Shown: in pieces, positions 27,212 through 35,986 of the stretch
How the letters are laid out: each line of letters opens with the position of its first letter
Position numbering within the stretch: the stretch's first letter is position 1
Assembly (NCBI RefSeq): GCF_029577735.1
Contig: NZ_JARQTO010000002.1
Location: 186,001-250,000 of the forward strand
Source: Exercitatus varius
GTDB lineage: Bacteria > Pseudomonadota > Gammaproteobacteria > Enterobacterales > Pasteurellaceae
Direction of reading: 5' to 3'
Length of the DNA stretch: 64,000 bases
Made by a program: the position numbers and the translations under genes
The notes under the pieces: generated by a model
Databases searched by the model: none
What the model was told of the DNA's origin: nothing
What the model saw: only the letters and a program-made list of their open reading frames with translations

Positions 27212-27322
27212 ATATTCGAATAAAATTCACTGTAAAGTGCGGTCATTTTTTGGTACATTATGCACAATTTTTTTCAAGCTTAAAATTTAAGCGCGGTTTA
27301 ATCAAAATTTAATGGAATTCTT

Positions 27323-28372
27323 ATGTTATTTAAAAAAATTCGCGGATTATTCTCAAACGATCTTTCTATTGACCTGGGTACGGCGAATACCTTGATTTAC
27401 GTGAAAGGGCAGGGCATCGTATTGAATGAACCCTCAGTGGTGGCGATCCGTCAGGGACGCGGCGGTAATAAAAGTATTGCGGCGGTCGGTAAAGATGCAA
27501 AATTAATGTTAGGCCGTACATCGAACAACATCACGGCTATCCGCCCGATGAAAGACGGCGTGATCGCCGATTTCTCAGTCACTGAAAAAATGTTGCAACA
27601 CTTCATCAAGCAAGTGCATAGCAGCAATTTCCTGCGTCCAAGCCCGCGCGTGGTTATCTGCGTGCCGGCGGGCGCCACTCAGGTGGAACGCCGTGCGATT
27701 AAAGAATCCGCCTTCGGTGCGGGTGCGCGCGAAGTGCATTTGATTGTTGAACCGATGGCGGCGGCAATCGGGGCGAAATTACCGGTTTCTACACCGACCG
27801 GTTCAATGGTCATCGATATCGGCGGCGGCACGACGGAAATCGCGGTTATCGCCTTAAACGGCGTGGCTTATTCGTCGTCCGTGCGTATCGGCGGCGATAA
27901 ATTCGACGAAGCGATTATCGCTTATGTGCGTCGTACCTTCGGCTCGTTAATCGGTGAATCCACGGCGGAACACATCAAACATGCCATCGGTACCGCCTAT
28001 ATTCAGGACGACGATGAAATTTTAGAAATGGAAGTGTTCGGCAGTAATTTGGCGGAAGGTGTGCCGCGCGCTTTCACATTAACTTCGCGCGATGTCCTGG
28101 AAGCGATTCAACAACCGCTGGAAGGCATTATCAGAGCAATGCGTACCGCGCTGGAAGAATGTAAACCGGAACATGCGGCGGATATTTATGCGCACGGCAT
28201 GGTTTTAACCGGCGGCGGCGCGCTGTTGCGTAATATCGATATTTTATTAGCGAAAGAATCGGGCGTGCCGGTTATTATTGCCGATGATCCCTTGACTTGC
28301 GTTGCGCGCGGCGGCGGCGAAACGTTGGAAATGATCGATCAATACGGCACGGATATTTTTAGCGAAGACTAA
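27323..28372 (+). CDS. mreB: Rod-shape actin MreB
   Basis: Bacterial actin that forms membrane-bound filaments guiding sidewall peptidoglycan synthesis. The phosphate-1 motif is SIDLGTANTLIYVKGQGIVLNEPSVVAI, phosphate-2 is MVIDIGGGTTEIAVIAL, and the adenosine motif is MVLTGGGALLRNI. Length 349 is near standard. mreC and mreD follow, but a USS hairpin lies between mreB and mreC, so mreB is probably made in excess. Confidence 0.98.
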   Translation: MLFKKIRGLFSNDLSIDLGTANTLIYVKGQGIVLNEPSVVAIRQGRGGNKSIAAVGKDAKLMLGRTSNNITAIRPMKDGVIADFSVTEKMLQHFIKQVHSSNFLRPSPRVVICVPAGATQVERRAIKESAFGAGAREVHLIVEPMAAAIGAKLPVSTPTGSMVIDIGGGTTEIAVIALNGVAYSSSVRIGGDKFDEAIIAYVRRTFGSLIGESTAEHIKHAIGTAYIQDDDEILEMEVFGSNLAEGVPRAFTLTSRDVLEAIQQPLEGIIRAMRTALEECKPEHAADIYAHGMVLTGGGALLRNIDILLAKESGVPVIIADDPLTCVARGGGETLEMIDQYGTDIFSED

Positions 28373-28385
28373 CATTTTTCTTATA

Positions 28386-28420
28386 ATAAAAAGTGCGGTT
28401 AAATTTGACCGCACTTTTTA
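28386..28420 (+). terminator. USS-pair hairpin between mreB and mreC
   Basis: AAAAAGTGCGGTTAAA and TTTGACCGCACTTTTT form a near-perfect inverted pair of USS cores (28391-28399 and 28408-28416). The stem ends in five T. It can act as a partial terminator, attenuating mreCD relative to mreB. Confidence 0.65.
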
Positions 28421-28435
28421 TCTGTTTATGTTGAT

Positions 28436-29494
28436 TTGATGAAACCTATTTTCAGTAAAACTTCCCCTTTGGGGCTGCGTTTGTTTTTGGCCGTTACGGC
28501 ATCCATTATGCTGATTCTGACGGACGGGCAGACGAATACTATGATCAAAGTCCGCAGTTTTATGGAAACGGCGGTCGGAGGCTTGTATTATCTCGCCAAT
28601 ACGCCGCGTACGGTGCTGGATAACGTATCGGAAAATCTGGTGGATACCGGCAAACTGCAAATTGAAAATAAAGTGCTGAAAGAACAGTTGCGCGAGAAAA
28701 ACGCGGATTTGTTGTTGCTGGATCAGCTTAAAGTGGAAAATCAACGTTTGCGTCTGTTGCTCAATTCGCCGTTGCGGACCGACGAATACAAAAAAATCGG
28801 AGAAATTCTGACCGCGGAAACGGATCGTTATCGTCAGCAGGTCGTGATTAACCAAGGGCGGCAAGAAGGCGCCTATGTGGGGCAGCCGGTAATTGATGAA
28901 AAAGGTGTGGTCGGACAGATTATTTCCGTCGGCGAAAAAAGCAGTCGCGTGTTGTTGATTAGCGACGTAACGCATTCCATTCCCGTTCAGGTTTTACGTA
29001 ATGACGTACGAGTGATTGCCAGCGGATCGGGACGCAGCGATGAGTTAACCTTGGATAATGTGCCGCGTTCCGTGGATATTGCGAAAGGCGATTTATTGGT
29101 GACTTCGGGCCTGGGCGGCCGTTTCCCCGAAGGTTATCCGGTTGCGGTGGTGGAAAACGTATCGCGCGACGGTTCCAATTATTTCGCCACCGTGACGGCA
29201 AAACCGTTGGCGTCGCTGGAGCGCTTACGTTACGTATTATTGGTTTGGAGCCATGAAGAAATTCATAAATATCAGGCCAGTTCGCCCGAAGATGTGCGCA
29301 ATACGGTGCAGCAACGTTTGGCCAATAAGGAACGCGGCGTGGACACTAAAAAAGCCTTGGTGACGGAAGGAAACGAGAATAGCAAAGAAAACGGCGAAAA
29401 AGACGATATTGCGATTCCCGAAAATTTACCGGAAATGAACAGTAACGATCATCAGGTTTCGCCTGAAATTCAGGAACATAGAGAAGAAGATTAA
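28436..29494 (+). CDS. mreC: Rod-shape protein MreC
   Basis: Bitopic inner-membrane elongasome scaffold. It has one N-terminal membrane span around residues 9-27 (LGLRLFLAVTASIMLILTD), a coiled coil near residues 60-105 and a periplasmic beta domain with VVINQGRQEGAYVGQPVID. At 352 residues it has an acidic, low-complexity C-terminal extension (from about residue 290), which varies widely in this family. The stop overlaps the mreD start (TAATG). Confidence 0.95.
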   Translation: MMKPIFSKTSPLGLRLFLAVTASIMLILTDGQTNTMIKVRSFMETAVGGLYYLANTPRTVLDNVSENLVDTGKLQIENKVLKEQLREKNADLLLLDQLKVENQRLRLLLNSPLRTDEYKKIGEILTAETDRYRQQVVINQGRQEGAYVGQPVIDEKGVVGQIISVGEKSSRVLLISDVTHSIPVQVLRNDVRVIASGSGRSDELTLDNVPRSVDIAKGDLLVTSGLGGRFPEGYPVAVVENVSRDGSNYFATVTAKPLASLERLRYVLLVWSHEEIHKYQASSPEDVRNTVQQRLANKERGVDTKKALVTEGNENSKENGEKDDIAIPENLPEMNSNDHQVSPEIQEHREED

Positions 29495-29982
29495 TGAACG
29501 GACGGTTTTTGTTACAGGTAATAGGTCTGGTTGCCGTTTTTGTGGTGGCGCTGGTACTCGAAATTGCGCCCTGGCCGAGCGGTTTCCAAAGCTTTAAACC
29601 TTCTTGGTTGATCCTGATTTTAACCTATTGGATTCTGGCGTTGCCGACGACCGTGAATGTAGGAACGGCGTTCGTGCTGGGCATTATCTGGGATTTGGTT
29701 ATCGGTTCCATTTTAGGCGTACATGGTTTAGTGCTTTCCGTTTTTGCCTATTTTGTTGCCCGTTACCATCAAATTCTCAGCAATTTATCCCTTTGGCAGC
29801 AAAGTCTGCTGATGATGATTGCGGTTTTCGTTATTCGTTTTGGCATTTTCCTGGTGGAAATGTTTATTCACAGCGCCGTTTTTGACTGGAAAGACATTTT
29901 CGGCGCTCTTATTACCGGCGCGTTGTGGCCTTGGGGATTTTTACTGCTACGCAAAGTCGGGCGCAGACTCGGTTTAAACTGA
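29494..29982 (+). CDS. mreD: Rod-shape protein MreD
   Basis: Small integral membrane protein of the elongasome, 162 residues with about five hydrophobic segments. Conserved points include EIAPWPSGFQSFKPSWLILILTYW and the GIIWDLVIGSILGVHGL loop. Its ATG overlaps the mreC stop by one base, indicating translational coupling. Confidence 0.94.
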   Translation: MNGRFLLQVIGLVAVFVVALVLEIAPWPSGFQSFKPSWLILILTYWILALPTTVNVGTAFVLGIIWDLVIGSILGVHGLVLSVFAYFVARYHQILSNLSLWQQSLLMMIAVFVIRFGIFLVEMFIHSAVFDWKDIFGALITGALWPWGFLLLRKVGRRLGLN

Positions 29983-30082
29983 GCGCAATTTAACGGCTTA
30001 TTGCGTCAATACGGGAAAAACGCTGCCGTTGCAACAGCAATACCGACCGAATTGAAAGGTTACGGAAAACAAGAATTATGAC

Positions 30083-30133
30083 GATAAAAGTGCGGGCAAA
30101 AAAATTAACGTTTTTTTGCCCGCACTTTTTTAG
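30083..30133. terminator. Bidirectional terminator between mreD and leuD
   Basis: AAAAGTGCGGGCAAAAAAA (from 30086) pairs with TTTTTTTGCCCGCACTTTT (to 30131), giving a long stem flanked by A- and T-runs. Both arms carry the USS variant AAGTGCGGG. It serves the convergent mreBCD (+) and leu operon (-). Confidence 0.8.
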
Positions 30134-30142
30134 AACGGAAGA

Positions 30143-30745
30143 TTAACGCAAGAACGCGGGAATTTTTTTCTCATACGCTGCGATCGCGTCTTCATGTTGA
30201 AGGGTTAAGCCGATGTTGTCCAGGCCTTCCAACAGACAGTGACGGCGGAATTCGTCCAAGTCGAAATGATAAACTTTCTCGCCGACAGTGACGGTTTTCG
30301 CTTCCAAATCCACATGAATTTGTTTGCCCGGGTTGTCCCAAACCCAGTGAAAAATTTCGTCCACTTCTGCTTCGCTTAATTTAATCGGCAACATGTGATT
30401 GTTTAAGCTGTTGTTGTAGAAAATGTCCGCAAAACTTGGTGCAATCATCACTTTGAAACCGTAGTCGGCAAGTGCCCAAGGCGCATGTTCGCGGGATGAG
30501 CCGCAGCCTAAATTTTTGCGGGCGAGTAAAATGCTGGCGCCCTGATATTGCGGGAAATTCAGCACGAATTCCGGGTTGGGTTGGGTTTCCGCCGCATCTA
30601 AATAACGCCATTCGTGGAATAAATGTTTGCCGAAACCCACGCGGGTGATGGCTTGTAAGAATTGTTTCGGAATAATTGCGTCCGTGTCCACGTTCGCTGC
30701 ATCCAGCGGAACAACCAAGCCCGAATGTTGTTTTAATCCTGTCAT
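30143..30745 (-). CDS. leuD: 3-isopropylmalate dehydratase small subunit LeuD
   Basis: Pairs with LeuC to isomerise 2-isopropylmalate to 3-isopropylmalate. Visible motifs are VPLDAANVDTDAIIPKQFL at the N-terminus and the GCGSSREHAPWAL swivel-domain motif. The ATG at 30743-30745 gives 200 residues, the family length; a longer in-frame extension has no support. It is the last gene of the leuABCD operon, 53 bases after leuC. Confidence 0.96.
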   Translation of the reverse strand: MTGLKQHSGLVVPLDAANVDTDAIIPKQFLQAITRVGFGKHLFHEWRYLDAAETQPNPEFVLNFPQYQGASILLARKNLGCGSSREHAPWALADYGFKVMIAPSFADIFYNNSLNNHMLPIKLSEAEVDEIFHWVWDNPGKQIHVDLEAKTVTVGEKVYHFDLDEFRRHCLLEGLDNIGLTLQHEDAIAAYEKKIPAFLR

Positions 30746-30798
30746 TTTATTTTTATCCTTTTTGCAAGAGCGAATGTTATTCGCCCTTATATTCATGA

Positions 30799-32208
30799 TT
30801 AATTTAATTCGACATGACGAATATCGACGAATTTACCGAACATCGCCGCCGCGGCCGCCATTGCGGGGCTGACCAGGTGAGTGCGACCGTTACGGCCCTG
30901 GCGACCTTCAAAGTTGCGGTTTGAGGTGGAGGCGCAACGTTCCCATTCGCCTAAACGATCGTCATTCATTCCCAAGCACATTGAACAACCCGGATTGCGC
31001 CATTCTGCCCCGGCTTCGATAAAGATTTTGTCCAATCCTTCTTTTTCCGCTTGTTCTTTCACTAAGCCTGAACCCGGGACGACTAACACGCGTTTTACGT
31101 TATCCGCTTTTTTACGGCCTTTCATTACGGCGGCGGCGGCGCGTAAGTCTTCGATACGAGAGTTGGTGCAGGAGCCGATAAACACCTGATCGACAGCCAC
31201 GTCTTTTAGATCGGTGTTAGGTTCCAACCCAATGTAAGCCAAGGCTTTTTCCGCTGACGCTTTGGTGACGGGATCCGTCATCTCCGCCGGATTCGGCACA
31301 AGTTGATCGATGGCGATGACTTGTCCCGGATTGGTTCCCCAGGTCACTTGCGGGGCGATGTCTTTGGCTTCTAACACCACAACCGTATCGAAATGCGCGT
31401 CGTCATCGGATTTTAAAGTTTTCCAGTATTCCACGGCGTCGTCCCAATCTTTGCCTTTCGGCGCATGCGGACGACCTTTCAGGTATGCGAATGTGGTTTC
31501 GTCCGGTGCGATTAAACCGGCTTTGGCGCCGAATTCAATTGCCATGTTACATACGGTCATTCGTCCTTCCATCGAAAGATCTTGAATCGCTTCTCCGCAG
31601 AATTCCACCACATGACCGGTGCCGCCCGCCATGGTCGTTTTGCCGATAATCGCCAAAACGATGTCTTTTGCGGTAATGCCCGGGTTGACCTTGCCGCGTA
31701 CTTCCACTTTCATGTTTTTCGCACGCGCCTGTTTCAGCGTTTGAGTGGCTAACACATGTTCCACTTCGGAGGTGCCGATTCCGAACGCCAACGCGCCGAA
31801 TGCGCCGTGAGTTGCGGTGTGCGAGTCGCCGCAAACAATGGTCATTCCCGGCAAGGTTAAGCCTTGTTCCGGTCCCATGACATGCACGATACCCTGTTCT
31901 TTGGTATTCATGTCAAATAATGAAATGCCGGTGGCTTTACAGTTTTTATCCAATTCTAAAACCTGAATTTTCGCCTGACCTTCAAGTTTGTTGACATCGC
32001 GCACTTGGGTTGAAATGCTGTGATCCATGGTGCCGAAGGTTTTGCTCACCTGACGCACCTGACGTCCCGCCACCCGCAAGCCGTCAAACGCTTGCGGCGA
32101 CGTCACTTCGTGAATCAAATGTCGGTTAATATAAAGAATCGGCGTTTCGCCTTCCGCTTCGTACACCACGTGTGCGTCGAACAGTTTTTGGTAGAGTGTT
32201 TTGCCCAT
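30799..32208 (-). CDS. leuC: 3-isopropylmalate dehydratase large subunit LeuC
   Basis: Aconitase-family subunit carrying the [4Fe-4S] cluster. The cluster cysteines are in VFIGSCTNSRIEDL and CSMCLGMN near the C-terminus. The active-site region CGDSHTATHGAFGALAFGIGTSEVEHVLATQ is intact. Length 469 is normal. It is separated from leuB by 169 bp holding one copy of the 97-bp inverted repeat. Confidence 0.97.
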   Translation of the reverse strand: MGKTLYQKLFDAHVVYEAEGETPILYINRHLIHEVTSPQAFDGLRVAGRQVRQVSKTFGTMDHSISTQVRDVNKLEGQAKIQVLELDKNCKATGISLFDMNTKEQGIVHVMGPEQGLTLPGMTIVCGDSHTATHGAFGALAFGIGTSEVEHVLATQTLKQARAKNMKVEVRGKVNPGITAKDIVLAIIGKTTMAGGTGHVVEFCGEAIQDLSMEGRMTVCNMAIEFGAKAGLIAPDETTFAYLKGRPHAPKGKDWDDAVEYWKTLKSDDDAHFDTVVVLEAKDIAPQVTWGTNPGQVIAIDQLVPNPAEMTDPVTKASAEKALAYIGLEPNTDLKDVAVDQVFIGSCTNSRIEDLRAAAAVMKGRKKADNVKRVLVVPGSGLVKEQAEKEGLDKIFIEAGAEWRNPGCSMCLGMNDDRLGEWERCASTSNRNFEGRQGRNGRTHLVSPAMAAAAAMFGKFVDIRHVELN

Positions 32209-32269
32209 TTTAGTCTCTCGTTAGATCGTAAATTCGTTGTGAGGGCGTATTTTATTACGCCCGATGCAT

Positions 32270-32366
32270 AAAGTGCGGTCACAAAAAGCAACGCTTTTTG
32301 AACGTTGGCTTTGCCAACGGTGGCGAAGCCATAAGTAATCGCATCGGCGATTACGCATAAAATTTT
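32270..32366. repeat. 97-bp perfect inverted repeat, copy downstream of leuB
   Basis: This stretch is the exact reverse complement of 33483-33579 on the other side of leuB, by direct comparison. It starts with a USS (AAGTGCGGT at 32271-32279). It holds several small palindromes: AAAAAGC..GCTTTTT, CGTTGGC..GCCAACG and TAATCGCATCGGCGATTA. It lies in the leuB-leuC gap, so it is transcribed within the operon. Confidence 0.93.
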
Positions 32367-32377
32367 CGCAAGTTTTT

Positions 32378-33454
32378 TTAAATTGCATTCGCAATCAAAG
32401 TTCCCATTTCCGCCGTTGAAACGGGTGTCGAATTATCCGCTAAATCGCCGGTGCGATGGCCCGCCGCTAACACGCTTTGCACCGCATTTTCAATGGCGTC
32501 CGCCGCTTCGTTAAGGTTAAAGCTGTAACGTAACATCATGGCGGCGGAAAGAATTTGCGCGATCGGATTCGCAATGCCTTTGCCGGCAATATCCGGTGCG
32601 CTGCCGCCTGCCGGTTCGTATAAACCGAATCCTTCTTCATTCAGGCTGGCGGACGGCAACATTCCCATTGAACCGGTAATCATCGCCGCTTCGTCGGAAA
32701 TAATATCGCCGAAAATGTTCGAACAAAGCAACACGTCGAAACTTTCCGGCGCTTTGATTAATTGCATGGTGGCGTTGTCGATATACATGTTTTCAACGGT
32801 CACTTGCGGATATTCTTTGGCGATTTCCGCTACGGTTTCGCGCCATAGGATTGAGCTTTGCAGCACGTTCGCTTTGTCTACCGAGGTGACGCGTTTACGG
32901 CGTTTCATGGCGGCGTCGAAGGCGGCGCGGGCAATGCGTTCGATTTCGTATTTGTAATACACTTCGGTGTCAAACGCTTTGGTTTGCGAACCTTCGCCTT
33001 CGCGACCTTTCGGCTGACCGAAGTAGATTCCGCCGGTTAATTCGCGTACCACCACCATATCGAAGCCTTTCGCCGCGATGTCCGCGCGTAGCGGACAGAA
33101 TTTTTCCAAGCCTTTATAAAGCGTGGCGGGACGAAGATTACAAAACAGTTTGAAATGTTTGCGCAGCGGCAGTAAAGCGCCACGTTCCGGTTGGCGATCC
33201 GGCGGCAGATTGGTCCATTTCGGGCCGCCTACGGAACCGAATAAAATGGCGTCGGCCTCATCACAGCCTTTTAACGTTTCCGCCGGCAACGGTTCGCCTT
33301 TCGTATCGATTGCCGCGCCGCCCACCAGGTATTGAGTGAAATTCAGTTTAAAACCGAATTTCGCCTGGACTTTGTCTAAAACCTTAATGGCTTCCGCCAT
33401 GACTTCGGGCCCGATACCGTCGCCGGGAAGCACCGCTACGTTGTATGTCGACAT
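32378..33454 (-). CDS. leuB: 3-isopropylmalate dehydrogenase LeuB
   Basis: NAD-dependent oxidative decarboxylase of 3-isopropylmalate. It has AVLPGDGIGPEVMAEA at the N-terminus, the RELTGGIYFGQPKGREGEG substrate loop, the metal-site block CSNIFGDIISDEAA, and EPAGGSAPDIAGKGIANPIA for NAD binding. Length 358 is normal. The whole gene sits inside a pair of perfect 97-bp inverted repeats, unusual for a housekeeping gene in an operon. Confidence 0.97.
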   Translation of the reverse strand: MSTYNVAVLPGDGIGPEVMAEAIKVLDKVQAKFGFKLNFTQYLVGGAAIDTKGEPLPAETLKGCDEADAILFGSVGGPKWTNLPPDRQPERGALLPLRKHFKLFCNLRPATLYKGLEKFCPLRADIAAKGFDMVVVRELTGGIYFGQPKGREGEGSQTKAFDTEVYYKYEIERIARAAFDAAMKRRKRVTSVDKANVLQSSILWRETVAEIAKEYPQVTVENMYIDNATMQLIKAPESFDVLLCSNIFGDIISDEAAMITGSMGMLPSASLNEEGFGLYEPAGGSAPDIAGKGIANPIAQILSAAMMLRYSFNLNEAADAIENAVQSVLAAGHRTGDLADNSTPVSTAEMGTLIANAI

Positions 33455-33482
33455 GTTGTTTTCCTATTGCTGAAAAATGATT

Positions 33483-33579
33483 AAAATTTTATGCGTAATC
33501 GCCGATGCGATTACTTATGGCTTCGCCACCGTTGGCAAAGCCAACGTTCAAAAAGCGTTGCTTTTTGTGACCGCACTTT
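33483..33579. repeat. 97-bp perfect inverted repeat, copy upstream of leuB
   Basis: Exact reverse complement of 32270-32366. It ends with the USS ACCGCACTT (33570-33578) and sits in the leuA-leuB gap about 30 bases upstream of the leuB start. Together the two copies enclose leuB in a 1.3-kb segment that could invert by homologous recombination. Confidence 0.93.
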
Positions 33580-33602
33580 TAAGTTCTGCGAGCCTTTAAC
33601 AA

Positions 33603-35153
33603 TTAATGTTTTAAATCCTTGGTTAAATCCGCCACTTTTTGCGAACGGTAAATCGCATTGATGGCATGCACCAGCGCCAGTGCGGAGGATTCGACGATGT
33701 CCGTCGCCAAACCTACGCCGTGGAATTTACGTCCCTGATATTCTACCACAATATCCACTTGGCCGAGGGCTTCGGCGCCTTCGCCTTTCGCGGTTAAGTT
33801 ATAGTGAGACATTTTCAGATCCATGCCCACGATTTGCATAATGGCGTTATACACCGCGTCCACCGGGCCGTTACCGCCGTTGGAGGTTTGGTTAATCCGT
33901 TTACCGTCCAGTTCCACCTGCACGAATGCGGAAGCCGGCAGCGTGCTGATGGTTTGCGACGTGATGACGTCTAATTTCAGGCGATCTTCATCACCTTGCT
34001 GCATATCGATAAAGGCGAGCGCTTCCAGATCGTAATCGAACACCTGGCCTTTTTTATCGGCAAGTTTCAGGAACGCTTCGTATAGTTTGTCCAAATCGTA
34101 ATCCTGTTCGGTATAACCCATATCCGCCATATGACCTTTCACCGCTGCACGACCGGAACGGGCGGTTAAGTTTAACTTCTCTTTTTTCAGACCGATGGTT
34201 TCGGGCGACATAATTTCGTAAGTATTTTTGTTTTTCAGCATGCCGTCCTGATGAATTCCCGATGAATGGGAGAACGCGTTTTCACCGACGATCGCTTTAT
34301 TCGGCTGAATCGGCATATTGCAAATCTGGCTTACCATTTGGCTGACGCGGTGAATTTCCTGAGTGTTAATACGCGTATCTACGGCAAATAAGTCCTGACG
34401 GGTTTTCATGCTCATCACCACTTCTTCTAAGGCCGTATTGCCTGCGCGTTCGCCGATACCGTTAATCGTACATTCGATTTGGCGCGCGCCGTTCAATACT
34501 GCGGTTAAGGAATTGGCGGTCGCCATGCCCAGGTCGTTATGGCAATGCACGGAAACCACGGCTTTGTCGATATTCGGCACGCGATTCATAACCTGATGGA
34601 TAATATTGCCGTATTCCGTCGGCAGACAGAAACCCACGGTATCCGGAATATTCACCGTGGTTGCGCCCGCATTAATGGCGGCTTCAACGACGCGACAGAT
34701 ATTATCGATACCGGTACGGCCCGCGTCTTCACAGGAAAATTCCACGTCGTCGGTATATTGACGGGCGCGTTTCACCGCTGCAACCGCCATTTCCACCACG
34801 TCGTCGAAAGAGCGTTTTAATTTGGCTTCCACATGCAAAGCGGAGGTGGCGATAAAGGTATGAATCCGGAAACGTTCCGCCACTTTTAAGGCTTGCGCCG
34901 CGGCGTCGATGTCTTTGTTCACCGCCCGGGAAAGCCCGCAAACGATACTGTTTTTCACGTGTTGAGCGATGGTTTGCACGGATTCGAAATCGCCGGCGGA
35001 TGAAACCGGAAAGCCTACTTCCATCACGTCCACGCCTAAGCGTTCCAAGGCTAAGGCAATCTGCAATTTTTCTTTTACGGTTAAACTTGCTTTTAATGCT
35101 TGTTCGCCATCACGCAAGGTGGTGTCGAAAATAATGACGCGATCTTGAGCCAT
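33603..35153 (-). CDS. leuA: 2-isopropylmalate synthase LeuA
   Basis: Condenses acetyl-CoA with 2-ketoisovalerate, the first leucine-specific step. The TIM-barrel part begins with FDTTLRDGEQALKASLTVKEK; the metal-binding HCHNDLGMATANSL and the GIGERAGNTALEEVVM segment follow. The C-terminal regulatory domain (from about residue 390) is the leucine feedback site. Length 516 is normal. It is the first structural gene after the leuL leader and attenuator. Confidence 0.97.
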   Translation of the reverse strand: MAQDRVIIFDTTLRDGEQALKASLTVKEKLQIALALERLGVDVMEVGFPVSSAGDFESVQTIAQHVKNSIVCGLSRAVNKDIDAAAQALKVAERFRIHTFIATSALHVEAKLKRSFDDVVEMAVAAVKRARQYTDDVEFSCEDAGRTGIDNICRVVEAAINAGATTVNIPDTVGFCLPTEYGNIIHQVMNRVPNIDKAVVSVHCHNDLGMATANSLTAVLNGARQIECTINGIGERAGNTALEEVVMSMKTRQDLFAVDTRINTQEIHRVSQMVSQICNMPIQPNKAIVGENAFSHSSGIHQDGMLKNKNTYEIMSPETIGLKKEKLNLTARSGRAAVKGHMADMGYTEQDYDLDKLYEAFLKLADKKGQVFDYDLEALAFIDMQQGDEDRLKLDVITSQTISTLPASAFVQVELDGKRINQTSNGGNGPVDAVYNAIMQIVGMDLKMSHYNLTAKGEGAEALGQVDIVVEYQGRKFHGVGLATDIVESSALALVHAINAIYRSQKVADLTKDLKH

Positions 35154-35175
35154 ATTGATGTCCTTTTTATATATG

Positions 35176-35198
35176 AAAAAACCCGCTTAAAGTGCGGG
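35176..35198 (-). terminator. leu operon attenuator hairpin
   Basis: On the minus strand, CCCGC, a 7-base loop (ACTTTAA) and GCGGG are followed by TTTTTT: a compact intrinsic terminator. It lies between the Leu-rich leader peptide and leuA, as expected for transcription attenuation. The stem contains a near-USS (AAGTGCGGG). Confidence 0.8.
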
Positions 35199-35249
35199 CG
35201 AATTTGGAAACGTTTTTTGAATGTTTGCTGCATTTCTCTCGTCCACAAC

Positions 35250-35309
35250 TTAACCGCACAGAGACTGTGATAATCGTAAGTTAAGCAGGAGAGAAACGAA
35301 GTAGAACAT
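35250..35309 (-). CDS. leuL: leu operon leader peptide LeuL
   Basis: A 19-residue frame, MFYFVSLLLNLRLSQSLCG, with six leucines (codons CTC CTG CTT, TTA, TTA, CTG), five of them clustered at residues 7-13. It lies between a good sigma70 promoter and an intrinsic terminator upstream of leuA. This is the classical layout for leucine-controlled attenuation: stalling at Leu codons when charged tRNA-Leu is scarce prevents the terminator from forming. Confidence 0.82.
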   Translation of the reverse strand: MFYFVSLLLNLRLSQSLCG

Positions 35310-35343
35310 AGAAAATCCTGTAAATTCCGTTGAATTGCCCTCA

Positions 35344-35371
35344 ATCTTACGGATTTAAACGGCACTGTCAA
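35344..35371 (-). promoter_or_regulatory. leu operon promoter
   Basis: On the minus strand a perfect TTGACA (complement of 35366-35371), a 16-base spacer and TAAGAT (complement of 35344-35349) precede leuL by about 35 bases. Position and consensus make this the likely main promoter of leuLABCD. Confidence 0.65.
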
Positions 35372-35504
35372 CGGATTTTTTAGATAAATATTTGTTTTTT
35401 AATGGATTATGAGGATTTAAATAAAATTAATAAACTAAATTATCTTGTTTATTTAGTATAAAATTCTGAATTGATAAGAAAGCGAAGCGTTTATCCCTGA
35501 GTTT

Positions 35505-35813
35505 TTAAACTTTTACCGATGATCGGCATTTCATCTGAAAAATGAAACTTTCCGCCTGACAACAGAATTCAAATTGCGCTTTCAGGTGAAACCAATGATT
35601 TTGCGGATAAATGCGGCTTTGAATAATACAGGGTTCGGTTTCTGCTTCCCGTGCTATGGCGGTGAGCCGACTAAGCGTTTGCCGCGCCTCTTCTTCCGTG
35701 GTAAAAACTTGCTCAAAATCGACCGCACTTTCACTGCCGTCGAGAAATTCCGTGCTTTTCTTTTTAGAACAGCCGCTGTTTTCCAGAATTTTTTGTTGCA
35801 AGGTTTGAGTCAT
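35505..35813 (-). CDS. yfcZ: YfcZ/YiiS-family protein (DUF406)
   Basis: Small cytoplasmic protein of unknown function. The match to E. coli YfcZ is seen in EEEARQTLSRLTAIAREAETEPCIIQSRI and the C-terminal FEFCCQAESFIFQMKCR. The gene lies divergent to fadL, the same neighbour as in E. coli. The 102 residues include an acquired-looking USS segment (35722-35730, Ser-Ala-Val-Asp-Phe) near residue 30. Confidence 0.85.
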   Translation of the reverse strand: MTQTLQQKILENSGCSKKKSTEFLDGSESAVDFEQVFTTEEEARQTLSRLTAIAREAETEPCIIQSRIYPQNHWFHLKAQFEFCCQAESFIFQMKCRSSVKV

Positions 35814-35877
35814 GGCGTTTCTCCTGTCGAGTGAGCATATTTTAATTCGTTGTCGTCATTTTTAACCGTTTCAAGTT

Positions 35878-35905
35878 AACTGGTCGGATTAGTTCTAAAT
35901 ATAAC
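35878..35905. promoter_or_regulatory. Candidate FadR operator and -10 element in the yfcZ-fadL gap
   Basis: AACTGGTCGGATTAGTT (35878-35894) fits a palindromic FadR-type site of the form AACTGGTCNGACCAGTT at 15 of 17 positions, as I recall that consensus. A TATAAC at 35900-35905 could be the fadL -10, so bound FadR would overlap the -35 region and block transcription. FadR itself is encoded at 59050-59775. Confidence 0.6.
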
Positions 35906-35986
35906 AAATAAATTTGCACCGGATTTCAGCTTTATTTAGAATCCGGCTGTTTTTATTGAACGGATATGATCCAGGGAACTGATTTA

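Noticed and set aside
28418..28975. Antisense frame opposite mreC (185 codons)
   Set aside because: Lies wholly over mreC and its promoter-proximal hairpin; no family features.
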